This document shows positions 44,513 through 53,042 of a stretch of 64,000 bases of DNA, one piece after another. Origin of the DNA: JABFRG01 sp038210445 (GTDB taxonomy: Bacteria; Myxococcota_A; Polyangia; Polyangiales; Polyangiaceae); the NCBI GenBank assembly GCA_038210445.1, contig JBBQWQ010000017.1:1-64000 (forward strand), given 5' to 3'. Position numbers and translations under genes: made by a program. The first letter of the stretch is position 1. Every line of letters starts with the position of its first letter. The notes beneath the pieces are model-generated. The model did no database searches. It saw nothing but the letters and a program-made list of their open reading frames with translations, and had not been told where the DNA came from.

Positions 44513-44842
44513 TCACTTGAAGCCGAACAGCTTCTGCAGCTTCATCGCCAGCATGTTGTTGCCGGTGACCTTGAGCTTGCCCGAGAAGAACAGCGACATG
44601 CCGTTGGCCTGGGGGTTTTCCATGAGCTTCTGGAAGTCTTCGCCGGCGATGGTGATGGTGCAGTCGGCGGCGTCGGTGCCGGCCTTGCAGGCGGGGCCGC
44701 TCGCGCTGGCGTCGATGTTCCACTCGCCTTCGCCGGTGATGTTGATCTGGAACTTCGCGCCGATGGCCTTTGCCTCGTCGGCGTTGCGGCTCAGTTGGCC
44801 CGGCAGGTCTTCGTTGAACATTTTCTTGATATCGACGGCCAT
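44513..44842 (-). CDS. SCP2 sterol-binding domain protein
   Basis: 109 aa, a stand-alone SCP2 fold: N-terminal helix VDIKKMFNEDLPGQLSRN, central strands FQINITGEGEWNIDA and DCTITIAGEDFQKLMENPQA, and C-terminal SGKLKVTGNNMLAMKLQKLF. Such proteins bind hydrophobic ligands such as sterols or acyl-CoAs and help transfer or metabolise them. Cytoplasmic. A clear palindrome lies about 40 nt upstream of its ATG, suggesting TetR-type control. It precedes the alpha-methylacyl-CoA racemase-like gene. Confidence 0.92.
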   Translation of the reverse strand: MAVDIKKMFNEDLPGQLSRNADEAKAIGAKFQINITGEGEWNIDASASGPACKAGTDAADCTITIAGEDFQKLMENPQANGMSLFFSGKLKVTGNNMLAMKLQKLFGFK

Positions 44843-44882
44843 CGCGAAAGCCTCCTAGTTGGCGCGTCTTCGCGGCGCGCGC

Positions 44883-44900
44883 AATGAATGGTCATTCATT
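44883..44900. promoter_or_regulatory. Palindromic operator upstream of the SCP2 gene
   Basis: AATGAATG and CATTCATT form a perfect inverted repeat around a 2-bp centre (GT). It lies 41-58 nt upstream of the SCP2 ATG, where a promoter is expected. The TGAATG-N2-CATTCA form is a shape often bound by TetR-family regulators. The regulator is not in this neighbourhood; the TetR at 26.8 kb has a different site. Confidence 0.7.
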
Positions 44901-44931
44901 CGCTACACCCGATGCCGGGGGGCGTCAAGGA

Positions 44932-46428
44932 TCAGCGGCAGCGCTGCGGGGGCGGCGCATACGCGGGGAGCGCATCGATGGCCGCGCGCGTGACCTTGCC
45001 GCTCTCGATGATGGCTCGGTAGCTCTGCACGCTCGGGCGCGCGGTGCGGCTGCCATCGGCGTTCACGCGGTAGAGGCCAAACTTGGGGCAGTAGCCGCTG
45101 GCCCACTCGAAGTTGTCGACCAGCGACCAGTGCATGTAGCCGATGATCTTGGCGCCGTCCTGAATGGCGCGGCCCATCTGGTACAGGTGCTCGGCGAGGA
45201 AGCGCGCGCGGTTCTTGTCGCCATCGTCGGCCAGGCCATTCTCGGTGACCATGAGCGGCAGGCCGTACGCCTTGGCCTCGTTCAGCACCGTGCGAAAGCC
45301 CTCTGGATAGATGTCCCAGCCGAAGTCGGTGCGCGGGCGTCCGGTGGGGAGATCGTCTTGCAGGACCACCGCGTTGATGACCGGCACCTTGATGCCGCCA
45401 CCGGCGGCGATGATGGTATCGGAATAGTAGTTCACGCCGATCCAGTCGAGGTGCCCGGCGAGCGTGGCGTCGCCCTTGCGGTCGTTGAGGCCGTCGAGGC
45501 GGCCATCGAAGTCTTCGTCTACGTCGCCCTTCACCAGCGCGTCGAGCAGCCACTGGTTCCACAGGTGCCGGGTGCGCTCGGCGGCGGCCTTGTCGTCGTC
45601 GTCGCTGGCGTCTTTGGGGTGAAACGTGCGCATGTGGAAGGCCATGGAAACCAGCGAGGCCTTGCCATCGCCGTCGGCGTCGACAGTGTCGGCCGCGTGC
45701 AGCGCCTCGAAGGCCTTGGCGTGGGCCTTGGCCTCGGCGCGCACCACCTGCAGGCCGCGGTCTACGTTGAGCAGCGCGCCCGGGGGAAAGAGCCCCGCCA
45801 CGTAGCCGCCGAGCACCACGTTCACCGGCTCGTTGATGGTCACCCAGTAGTCGACGTCTTTGCCCCAGCGGGCGCCGGCGCGGCGCGCCCACTCCGCGAA
45901 GAGGTCGATGATCTCCGGGCGCTCCCAGCCATACGGCGCCGACCAGCGCGCCACGTCGGTAAGCCACTCCGGGAGCGCGAAGTGCTGCAGCGTGACCACC
46001 GGCACCAGGTTCGCCGCCCGCAGCTTGGCCAGCAGGCTGTCGTAGGCCGCGAGCGCCGCCGGGTCCGGCGTGTTCTGGTCGAAGCTTTCGCGTGTAGGGT
46101 ACACGCGGCTCCACTCTATCGAGAAGCGATAGGCATTCTGGCCGCTGTCCTTCAGCGCCTTGATGTCGTCGTCTACGTGCGCCAGCGCGTCGGCGCCGCC
46201 CAGGTCGGGGTGGGCGCCTCCTTGAATCTTCCCCGGCTGCTTGGCCCAGTGCCACCAGTCGGTGTGCACGCTGCCGCTCTCTACCTGAAAGGCGGCGGTG
46301 GCCGAGCCCCAAAGAAAGCCCTTGGGAAAGGTGACCTCGGCGGGCGCGGGCGACTCCTGCGGCGGGTCATTTGCGCTGCAGGCGGCGAGGGTTGCGAGCG
46401 TGAGCGCTGCCGCGGAGCCGGTCTTCAT
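44932..46428 (-). CDS. Exported GH1 glycosidase (beta-glucosidase-like) lipoprotein
   Basis: 498 aa. Leader MKTGSAAALTLATLAAC with lipobox LAAC. Then a full GH1 barrel: FLWGSATAAFQVE near the start, SIEWSRVYP, acid/base Glu200 in TINEPVN, NYYSD, and nucleophile Glu396 in VTENGLAD, followed by YMHWSLVDNFEWASGY. Hydrolyses beta-linked glycosides, probably at the cell surface. Two insertions carry EF-hand-like calcium loops (DADGDGKAS near residue 250 and DVDEDFDGRLDG near 305), unusual for GH1. A TCCTCC SD precedes the ATG. The SCP2 gene follows 89 nt downstream on the same strand. Confidence 0.92.
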   Translation of the reverse strand: MKTGSAAALTLATLAACSANDPPQESPAPAEVTFPKGFLWGSATAAFQVESGSVHTDWWHWAKQPGKIQGGAHPDLGGADALAHVDDDIKALKDSGQNAYRFSIEWSRVYPTRESFDQNTPDPAALAAYDSLLAKLRAANLVPVVTLQHFALPEWLTDVARWSAPYGWERPEIIDLFAEWARRAGARWGKDVDYWVTINEPVNVVLGGYVAGLFPPGALLNVDRGLQVVRAEAKAHAKAFEALHAADTVDADGDGKASLVSMAFHMRTFHPKDASDDDDKAAAERTRHLWNQWLLDALVKGDVDEDFDGRLDGLNDRKGDATLAGHLDWIGVNYYSDTIIAAGGGIKVPVINAVVLQDDLPTGRPRTDFGWDIYPEGFRTVLNEAKAYGLPLMVTENGLADDGDKNRARFLAEHLYQMGRAIQDGAKIIGYMHWSLVDNFEWASGYCPKFGLYRVNADGSRTARPSVQSYRAIIESGKVTRAAIDALPAYAPPPQRCR

Positions 46429-46492
46429 TCCCGGAGGATAGCAGCAGGCGCCATTGTTGGTACCCGCCCCAGACTTCGGGCAAGGTAGGCCG

Positions 46493-46924
46493 ATGGCTCC
46501 CAACAAGGCGCTGCTGCTTCCGGTCGTTGCCCTTGCGGCGTGGACCTTCGTGATGTGGTTCTGGATGTACGCGGTGCGCATTCCGGCCGTTCGCGCGGCG
46601 CGCATGGCGCTCGACTCGAACGCGCCACGCGGCGAGCAGATGGCCACGCTCCCGCCCCGCGTTCGCTGGAAGGCCGACAACTACAATCACCTCTTCGAGC
46701 AGCCCACGCTCTTTTACGCAGTGGGGGTGGTGCTGGCGCTGGTCGACGCTGAGCCCCGCGGCGCCAGCCTCTACCTGGCGTGGGGCTACCTGGTTCTGCG
46801 GGTGGCCCACAGCTTGCTGCAGTCGCTGGTGAACAAGATCGAAGTGCGCTTCACGCTGTTCGCGCTCTCGTCGCTGGTGCTGCTGGCGCTCACCGCGCGC
46901 GCGCTCATCATCCTGGTAGCGTAG
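46493..46924 (+). CDS. MAPEG-family membrane protein
   Basis: 143 aa with four predicted transmembrane helices. The family signature is present: RWKADNYNHLFEQPTLFYAV (E-x-PxLFY), then RVAHSLLQSLVNKIEVRF (RxxHxxxxxxxN-x-R). Related proteins include glutathione transferase/peroxidase-type enzymes and uncharacterised bacterial members. Divergent from the glycosidase gene by 64 nt. Confidence 0.87.
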   Translation: MAPNKALLLPVVALAAWTFVMWFWMYAVRIPAVRAARMALDSNAPRGEQMATLPPRVRWKADNYNHLFEQPTLFYAVGVVLALVDAEPRGASLYLAWGYLVLRVAHSLLQSLVNKIEVRFTLFALSSLVLLALTARALIILVA

Positions 46925-47113
46925 AGCTCCCCTCGCGCTCGGCGCCGGCCGCTCGGTAGGTTCACGCGAACGCTTCGCACGCGTGGCGGGGGAAGATCGC
47001 TTCGGAGCCCGAAGGAGACAATCGCAGCGCCGACGAAAATTTGGCATTTCACGACGGCACGTGGCGATGTCACAACGACGAAATGACGTCGCCCGCAGGC
47101 CTTGCCCGCTCAC

Positions 47114-47512
47114 TTAGGGAGTCTCCTGACAGACGCTGACGTGTTCGCGGTCCACGGAGGACGGGGCGGGACCGCGCCAGTCATCGGAGCGGATGGTGCA
47201 ATCCTCCTTCGTAGCGTGGCACTCGACGTGCTTCCTGCCCGAGTCTTCGGAGTACGAATAGCAGAACGCCGGCTTCTTCCATTCAACGCAAGCGCTGGTT
47301 CCAGGCGTCGCCGATTGCTTGCGCGCGCATTCGAGAATGTCCCGCTCGCAAAACGACTCGTCGGTTCCTCGAGTGGCGCAAAACCACCCTCGTCCAGGCG
47401 GGGTGTCGTTGGAGTTGAATGCCACGGGCGCAGGCGTAGGACGGAAGTAGCCGCCGCACGCGCACTGAAGACCCGCGAGGACGAGCGCAGCTCCAACGGT
47501 CGAGGATCTCAC
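47114..47512 (-). CDS. Cys-rich lipoprotein
   Basis: 132 aa from a GTG start. Leader VRSSTVGAALVLAGLQCAC with a lipobox (QCAC). The mature part has eight cysteines in well-spaced positions (WFCATRG, SFCERDILECARKQ, SACVEW, AFCYSY, VECHATKEDCTIRS, VSVCQETP), consistent with four disulfides. No family recognised. The opposite strand reads Arg-rich sequence, supporting this strand as coding. Confidence 0.6.
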   Translation of the reverse strand: MRSSTVGAALVLAGLQCACGGYFRPTPAPVAFNSNDTPPGRGWFCATRGTDESFCERDILECARKQSATPGTSACVEWKKPAFCYSYSEDSGRKHVECHATKEDCTIRSDDWRGPAPSSVDREHVSVCQETP

Positions 47513-47540
47513 GATACTCTCGCATGCGCACTTAGGGGGA

Positions 47541-47567
47541 GTGCGTAGAGTGCGTAGCGTGCGTAGA
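47541..47567. repeat. Three 9-bp tandem repeats in a divergent intergenic stretch
   Basis: GTGCGTAGA, GTGCGTAGC, GTGCGTAGA in direct succession, between the two minus-strand lipoprotein genes. Non-coding. Could be a protein-binding repeat or a slippage product. Confidence 0.85.
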
Positions 47568-47624
47568 GTCTGCTGCTGCGTGGCAACGCCGCGTCGATTC
47601 GATATCGCGACGGCTGAGGCATCA

Positions 47625-48197
47625 TCAGATGTTGTCGAGCTTGCAGTTGAACGTGGTTCGCACGAGGCCGGTGGTGAACACCGTTCCTTCGAAGGTGTCG
47701 TCGAACAGCTTGTCGAGCGTACCGGTTACGACCTGTAGCTTGAACGCGTGAAGCCGGTTCTCGACGACCTTGGAGGCGTCGAGCGACGCGATGAACTGTC
47801 GATCGCTCTCCGCGGGGCCTTGTTGCTTGTTGGCGTACACGCCGCTGCCCCAGCTTGCAGGGTCGACGGTGGCATACGTGGTGCTGCCGTGGATCAGCTC
47901 GACCTTGGCTCCCGCCAGAAAGCGAACCTGGCATGCGGTGGCCGCGTCGAGCGGGTCGCGCCCCTTGAACGTCTTTCCCTCGAGGCACTTCGACCAGGTC
48001 GTACTTTGGATGATGTCGGAGCTGCTGCCGCACCCCGAGATGGCCGACGCGGTGGGGCCCGGGGTCACGCCGGTAGGCGAGGCACTGGGCGAGGGCGTGG
48101 CGCCCGAGGTTCCGTCGTCGGCGCAGGCGAAAGTACCGCCGGCTGCGAGCGCGAAGACGGCCGCCGCGGCGAACCCATGCAATCCAAGCTTATTCAT
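47625..48197 (-). CDS. Lipoprotein of unknown function
   Basis: 190 aa. Leader MNKLGLHGFAAAAVFALAAG then GTFAC, a usable lipobox (GTFAC). A P/S/T/A linker follows, then a domain with four cysteines (ISGCGSS, SKCLEGKTF, ACQVRFLAG, FNCKLDNI), the last two bracketing a beta-rich stretch. No family recognised. Confidence 0.75.
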   Translation of the reverse strand: MNKLGLHGFAAAAVFALAAGGTFACADDGTSGATPSPSASPTGVTPGPTASAISGCGSSSDIIQSTTWSKCLEGKTFKGRDPLDAATACQVRFLAGAKVELIHGSTTYATVDPASWGSGVYANKQQGPAESDRQFIASLDASKVVENRLHAFKLQVVTGTLDKLFDDTFEGTVFTTGLVRTTFNCKLDNI

Positions 48198-48466
48198 GAA
48201 GCACCTTTCTCAAGACCCGCAAACACGCGAAGCGAACGAGACGCCTGTCATCCGTTGGACGCGTCGGCCCCGAGCGAGTCGCGTGCCCGCCGAAAAAAAA
48301 GTTCCGCGGAGACCCGCTCGTGACGCTCACGATCGCCAGATGGGCCCCCACGCGCAACGGCTTGGCCTACCGGAACAAGCGATTGGCCGGGCCAAGCAAG
48401 CTGATGCCCTGGCGTGGGTGCAAGCTCCCTTCCTCGTCCGCCAAGGACGCAGGAGGTCTTTTCGAT

Positions 48467-49693
48467 ATGCCCTATTCGCTTCGTTTGCTCGTCCGAGCTT
48501 CCACAGGAAACTTGGCTACGCTGCTCGCCACCCTTGCCCTCGCCGGCTGCCCCGAGGATGCCGCACCCCCCGTGACCGCAACGCCCGACGCCTCGGCCAC
48601 GCCGCCTCCGGAGGCGGGCGCCGACGCGCCGGACGCGGCCAAGGGAGAGCGCCCGCCCACCCACAGCGGCCTGGTGTCCATTCAAGACATCGCCATCGCC
48701 AACCTCCCCGCTGCCGGCCATGGGCTCACTGTGACGGCCATCCTGGGCGCCGCCGTCGCGCCCGACTACGAAGAAGTTCCGGGCTCCGTCCAGGGATGCC
48801 GCGTCTTCACGTACGACGTCGACTCCAAGCCCCAGCCTCCGGATGAAGACCACGGCCCGCTGCGCATCGGAGGCGCTCGCGGCGGCAATCTCGAATGCCG
48901 ATTCGTCCCGCAACGCGGCTATCTTTGCCCGACCGCGACGCTCTCCGGCAAGGGCTCGGTCGACGTGAGCGCTTCGGGCGCCACGTACTCGGTGCCCGGC
49001 GCCGCGTTTTCCTCGAGCGACGTCGGCCGATACCTGCAAGTTACAAGCGATGGCAGCCCGGCGAACGCAGGGGCCTTCGCCATTCTTGCCGCCCCCGGCG
49101 CAACCTCGGTGGTGATTGCCAATCCCCGGGCAGTATCGGAATCGTTCACCGGCACCTTTACCATCCTCGCCGGCGCCGGGCCCACGCCCGCCGACCTGTA
49201 CCGGCCATTCGAGGGGGTCGCTGCGGTCGACGTGGAGCTCGCAGAGAAGGCCATCTTCGCGGCACCAAAGACCACGCTGCGGCCGGGGGATGGGTTCGTC
49301 CTCGACGAGGCGAGCGCGAAGACCCTGGTCGCCATTCCGCTCGACGGGTCCGCCATTGGTTTGCGGTGCGCGACCTGCGGAACCGCCGACGGCACGATCG
49401 TGCGGGTGCAAACGACCGATGCGAGCATCGCCGGTCTCTCGCCGGTGGCATTCCCCGCCCCCAAGAAGACGTCGGTGGAGATTCAGTGCGTGCGCCTCGG
49501 TAGCAGCGAAGTGACGGTCCCGGCGGCTGCCATGGACTACCTGAAACGGGCTCACTTGGCTTCGCCCATTACCCGCATCCGAACCGCCTACATGCGCGAC
49601 GGTCTCGCGGTGCACACGGCACCTGCGTCGCTGCCGCCCAACCGCATCGCGCTGGCCGTGGGCCGCGGCACGTTGGGATTCACCACTCCGTAA
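48467..49693 (+). CDS. Lipoprotein with beta-rich mature domain
   Basis: 408 aa. Leader MPYSLRLLVRASTGNLATLL then ALAGC lipobox. A P/D/A linker leads to a beta-rich domain with about seven cysteines. The GRYLQVTSD and GAFAILAAPGATSVVIA segments recall an Ig-like fold. A strong AGGAGGT SD lies 9 nt before the ATG, which decides this start over in-frame codons upstream. Function unknown. The 269 nt upstream, back to the divergent lipoprotein at 48197, hold no gene, only an A-tract near 48290. Confidence 0.75.
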   Translation: MPYSLRLLVRASTGNLATLLATLALAGCPEDAAPPVTATPDASATPPPEAGADAPDAAKGERPPTHSGLVSIQDIAIANLPAAGHGLTVTAILGAAVAPDYEEVPGSVQGCRVFTYDVDSKPQPPDEDHGPLRIGGARGGNLECRFVPQRGYLCPTATLSGKGSVDVSASGATYSVPGAAFSSSDVGRYLQVTSDGSPANAGAFAILAAPGATSVVIANPRAVSESFTGTFTILAGAGPTPADLYRPFEGVAAVDVELAEKAIFAAPKTTLRPGDGFVLDEASAKTLVAIPLDGSAIGLRCATCGTADGTIVRVQTTDASIAGLSPVAFPAPKKTSVEIQCVRLGSSEVTVPAAAMDYLKRAHLASPITRIRTAYMRDGLAVHTAPASLPPNRIALAVGRGTLGFTTP

Positions 49694-49794
49694 GTCACCG
49701 GTCTCGCCCGTGATCGCGGCGCCTTACCCCGCCATAGCCGGGCGCCGCGATCGCCTCCATCGCGCGCACCTCGCGCGAAGCACGCCGGCGCGGT

Positions 49795-50823
49795 ATGTGT
49801 AACTCGCGAGATATGGTTTCGTCGTATCCGACGTTTTCGTTCACGGGCACCGTTGCGCGCACCAACGCGGAACGGGTGCTCCGCCTCGGAAAGCGTCGCG
49901 GCGCGCGCGTCGAAGGCCCCACGCCCAGCCTGGAGCGCATTGCCGCGGCACGCATGTTCGAGATCTGGGCCGATCTGGTGCACAAGCTCGACGCGCCCGA
50001 GCTTCCGCTCGAAGCCGCGCGCCACTTTCGCCTGGAAGACCTGGGGCTGCTCGGCCTGGTGGTGATGACCGCACCCACGCTTCTGGCGGGCCTGGACTCG
50101 TTCGTGCGCTTCGGCGCGCTCTTGAACGACGGTCGCACCATGTCGCTCGTCGGCGACGACCGCTGCGTGACGCTGGAGCTGCACGACGGCGCGCCGCTGG
50201 CGCTCGGCGTTCGCATCTCCCACGAGGCAACCTTTGCGCAATTGGCGCGCGGCATGAATGAGCTGGCGGGAAGAGAGGTCCAGCCCCGCCAACTGTCGTT
50301 CCGTCACGAAGCCACGACGGGGGCGCGCGCACTCCGCGCCCACTTCTCTTGCCCGGTTCAGCTGGGCGGAGAACGAGACGCCATCGTCTTCGCACGCGCC
50401 GACCTGGAAGCCGCCCGCCCCGCCGGCAACGCGGCGGTGTGGGGCTACCTCACGCAGCGCGCCGCAGAGGCCGCCGCGATGCTCGCGCCGTTGCCGATCG
50501 CCGTGCGGGTCGGCGATTGCGTCGCAAGAATATGCCGCGCAGGTGCGACCCCCCAACTCGACGCGGTTGCATCGTCGCTGGGGGTCTCGGGCCGAACGCT
50601 TCGCCGCGCCCTCGCTGCAGAGCGCACCAGCTTTCGCGCGCTGGTCGACGAAAGAAAGCGCCAACGGGCTGAAGAACTGCTCGGCGCGAGCCGGTACTCG
50701 CTCACCCGCGTCGCACTCGAGCTGGGCTTCTCCGACTCGAGTGCATTCGCGCACGCGTGCCGCCGTTGGTTCGGCCGTTCTCCCTCCGAAGTGGCCGCGA
50801 CCCTACGGGCACGACGCGAATAA
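49795..50823 (+). CDS. AraC-family regulator with arabinose-binding-type N-terminal domain
   Basis: 342 aa. The N-terminal 200 residues match the Arabinose_bd (OruR-like) layout (LEDLGLLGLVVMTAPTLLAGLDSFVRFGALL). The C-terminal double helix-turn-helix is clear: LDAVASSLGVSGRTLRRALA then YSLTRVALELGFSDSSAFAHACRRWFGRSPSEV. Activator or repressor of unknown genes. Start ATG at 49795, or MVSSYPTF 18 nt later. Preceded by a 101-nt gap after the lipoprotein gene. Confidence 0.92.
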   Translation: MCNSRDMVSSYPTFSFTGTVARTNAERVLRLGKRRGARVEGPTPSLERIAAARMFEIWADLVHKLDAPELPLEAARHFRLEDLGLLGLVVMTAPTLLAGLDSFVRFGALLNDGRTMSLVGDDRCVTLELHDGAPLALGVRISHEATFAQLARGMNELAGREVQPRQLSFRHEATTGARALRAHFSCPVQLGGERDAIVFARADLEAARPAGNAAVWGYLTQRAAEAAAMLAPLPIAVRVGDCVARICRAGATPQLDAVASSLGVSGRTLRRALAAERTSFRALVDERKRQRAEELLGASRYSLTRVALELGFSDSSAFAHACRRWFGRSPSEVAATLRARRE

Positions 50824-50913
50824 GGCAACGCGCGCCGTACGGCTCGTCCTCTCGCCTTGAAGGCGCGTGAGGATTCGACGCTTCGCCTCGGTCCGGAGAA
50901 CCGCGACACCGGG

Positions 50914-51273
50914 CTAGTCAATCGCGCACACTTGGTCGCTGTTGTCGGGCATGAACACGCCAACGATGGTGCCGACCCTCTCCCATCGGTATCCACCGGG
51001 GGCGGTCGCGCTCTGCGTGCACTGGAAGTCGGCGCCGGAGCAGGTGGTGCCATTCGAACGTACGCCGAAGCAGCTGCCGCTGCCCGAGGTGCATGTGCCA
51101 AAGTAGCTGACCTGCCCGACGGAGCCGGAGTTGCAGCCTGCTTGCGTTTCGACCGGTCCCGAGGACGGCGTGATCGCGGCTCCGGAAGTTTCTTCCGTCT
51201 GGGCCGTACACGCAGACGTCAGGGCGGACAACGTGACGAGCGCGAGCACTGTGGCAAAGAATCGAGACGACAC
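50914..51273 (-). CDS. Small Cys-rich lipoprotein
   Basis: 119 aa from a GTG with a GAGGAG SD. Leader ending LTSAC. The mature part has eight cysteines in a pattern rich in Gly/Ser (GCNSGSVGQVSYFGTCTSGS, CFGVRSNGTTCSG, FQCTQSA). Probably a small disulfide-bonded module at the surface. Divergent from the DUF2306-like gene. Function unknown. Confidence 0.7.
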   Translation of the reverse strand: MSSRFFATVLALVTLSALTSACTAQTEETSGAAITPSSGPVETQAGCNSGSVGQVSYFGTCTSGSGSCFGVRSNGTTCSGADFQCTQSATAPGGYRWERVGTIVGVFMPDNSDQVCAID

Positions 51274-51454
51274 TGTGAGCTCCTCGGGTGGAAGGGAAGG
51301 CCGCCCCGCACAAGTGCTTCGGCGAGCTACACATCCGACGCCGCTCGCCTGCCGATGTCGCGTCCAACCGGCACGAAAGAAAAGTGCGTGCTCGTGAAAG
51401 ATACGCGGCCATCCGCGCGACAAGGAACCCATTGCCTCGTCTAGAGGGTTTATC

Positions 51455-52159
51455 ATGCAGTCGTCCAAAACTACCCGAACGTCACTTGCGCCCGGCTCGG
51501 CGGGAAAGCCCCAACGCGCCACACGCGCCGCACGCGCCACACGCGCCTGGGCTCTGGTGGTTGCTCTGCCGCTTGCGCTGCTCATTTTGCCCTCGCTCTC
51601 GCGCCTTGCGTTCTTGGTGCGAGGCGCCGCCCCTGCCGACGCAACCGATGTCGCGTTTGCCACGCATCGCTTCGTGGGCCTTGCCCATGTCGTGCCCGGT
51701 CTCATCCTGGCGGCCTTGGTGCCCGTGCAGCTGAGCACGCGCATCCGCTTGCGCTGGCCTGCACTCCACCGCAAGGCAGGATGGCTCTTCGTCTTGTGCG
51801 CGGTCAGCATACTTGCTTCGGCGGCGTGGATGAACGTGGTCTTCCCGCGCATCGGTGGCCTCTGGAAGGTCGCAGCCATTGACGTCATGATTGTGGGCTT
51901 CGCGGCCAGCCTCGGTATTGCCCTCGTAGCCATCAAGCGTCGTGACGTGCTCGCCCATCGTCGCTGGATGCTTCGCATGCTGGCTTTCGCGCTGGCGGGA
52001 GGCACCGCCGGCGTCGTGCTCTTTCCGCTCTTTCTGATGTTCGGGCCGCCGGGCGACGCCGCCGTTGCCGTGGGGCGCTGGCTGAGTATCGTGTTCAACG
52101 TGGCGTTCGTCGAAGCATTCCTGCGGCTAGGCAACCAGCCGGCACCCCGCGCAGCGTGA
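51455..52159 (+). CDS. DUF2306-type multi-pass membrane protein
   Basis: 234 aa with about six predicted membrane helices. After a basic, Ala/Arg-rich N-terminus comes FATHRFVGLAHVVPGLI (HRxxG-x-H), then ALHRKAGWLFV and LAHRRWMLRMLAFAL, the histidine/arginine pattern of the DUF2306 family. These histidines suggest a haem or metal site, but no activity is established. Stands alone, 22 nt before the sigma gene. Confidence 0.82.
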   Translation: MQSSKTTRTSLAPGSAGKPQRATRAARATRAWALVVALPLALLILPSLSRLAFLVRGAAPADATDVAFATHRFVGLAHVVPGLILAALVPVQLSTRIRLRWPALHRKAGWLFVLCAVSILASAAWMNVVFPRIGGLWKVAAIDVMIVGFAASLGIALVAIKRRDVLAHRRWMLRMLAFALAGGTAGVVLFPLFLMFGPPGDAAVAVGRWLSIVFNVAFVEAFLRLGNQPAPRAA

Positions 52160-52181
52160 AGCTGCAAGGCGTACGAGCTCG

Positions 52182-53021
52182 GTGAACCAGCGACGCCCTG
52201 CGTCGACGCTTTGCGCTATGCTGCGACGCGTGGACGAAGGCGCAGAAGCGGCGGCAATTGCAGCGCTCCAGGTGGAACTCGCCGGACCGGCACCGAGCGT
52301 GTTCACGGCGCACCTGGCTACGCTCCCCGAGTTACCCCGTGTTCTGGGCGACTACTACTTGGCGTACGCGGCGTTGTCCGGCGCACCGCTCGCGGTACGC
52401 AAGGTTCGCGAGTTGGCGGCCCGTGAGGTTCAGGCGGTTGCCCGAAGGGCGCGCCGTCAGGCGGCCGACGCAAGCGATCTGCTCCAGTCGCTCTGCACGC
52501 GCCTCCTGGTGAGCGGGCCAAGCGGTAGTCCGCCGGGGCTCGCTTCGTACGGCGGCTCCGGCCCCTTGGGCGTGTGGCTACGGGTCGTGGCCGCGCGCGA
52601 GCTTGTGAGCGGTGGTCGCAAGCGCACAGAAGTGGTCGACGACGAAGTGGCCCGCGGCACGCTGGTCCCCGCCAGCGGAAGCGGCGCCGACCCCGAGGCC
52701 GACTACCTGCGCACCAAGTATCGCGAGGTGTTTCACCAGGCGTTCAAGAATGCTGCAGCTCGCCTGTCGGCCGAAGACCGCAACATTCTCCGGTACCACT
52801 ACGTCGATGCGTTCTCCATCGATCGCCTGGCGGCCATGTATGGGCTCCACCGGGCCTCGGTGGCGAGGCGTATTCACCGGGCCCGTGAGCAGTTGCTCGC
52901 GGCAACCCGCGAGATTCTTCGCGGGCATGCCTTCGCCACCGACACCGAGCTCGAGAGCGTCCTCCGGGCGGTGGAGAGCCAGGTCGAGCTGAGCGTCACG
53001 AGTCTGTTCGGCGAGCCCTGA
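52182..53021 (+). CDS. ECF sigma factor of the myxobacterial gmx1-type family
   Basis: 279 aa, longer than ordinary ECF sigma factors. Sigma2 region: LAAREVQAVARRARRQAADASDLLQSL then GPLGVWLRVVAARELVSGGRKR. Sigma4 region: LSAEDRNILRYHYVDAFSIDRLAAMYGLHRASVARRIHRAREQLL. The 75-residue N-terminal extension and overall length fit the gmx1 family known from myxobacteria. GTG start; an ATG 36 nt later is possible. Convergent with a kinase whose N-terminus carries an anti-sigma-type zinc finger, and the two share a stop-codon hairpin. This suggests functional pairing, as is common for such sigma factors. Confidence 0.82.
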   Translation: MNQRRPASTLCAMLRRVDEGAEAAAIAALQVELAGPAPSVFTAHLATLPELPRVLGDYYLAYAALSGAPLAVRKVRELAAREVQAVARRARRQAADASDLLQSLCTRLLVSGPSGSPPGLASYGGSGPLGVWLRVVAARELVSGGRKRTEVVDDEVARGTLVPASGSGADPEADYLRTKYREVFHQAFKNAAARLSAEDRNILRYHYVDAFSIDRLAAMYGLHRASVARRIHRAREQLLAATREILRGHAFATDTELESVLRAVESQVELSVTSLFGEP

Positions 53022-53042
53022 CGAAGTCGAGAGTCGTCAGGG
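53016..53042. terminator. Bidirectional hairpin containing both convergent stop codons
   Basis: Perfect 9-bp inverted repeat CCCTGACGA/TCGTCAGGG with a 9-nt loop. The TGA of the sigma factor gene and the TGA of the opposing kinase gene occupy symmetrical places in the stem. No T-tract. Confidence 0.7.

Noticed and set aside
49588..50754. A 388-codon minus-strand frame
   Set aside because: Antisense to the AraC gene with its clear double HTH; lacks start context and domains.
50824..50913. Possible terminator hairpin CGCC/GGCG with flanking CCTC/GAGG between AraC and the small lipoprotein
   Set aside because: Stem is interrupted and short; cannot be distinguished from chance in this high-GC sequence.
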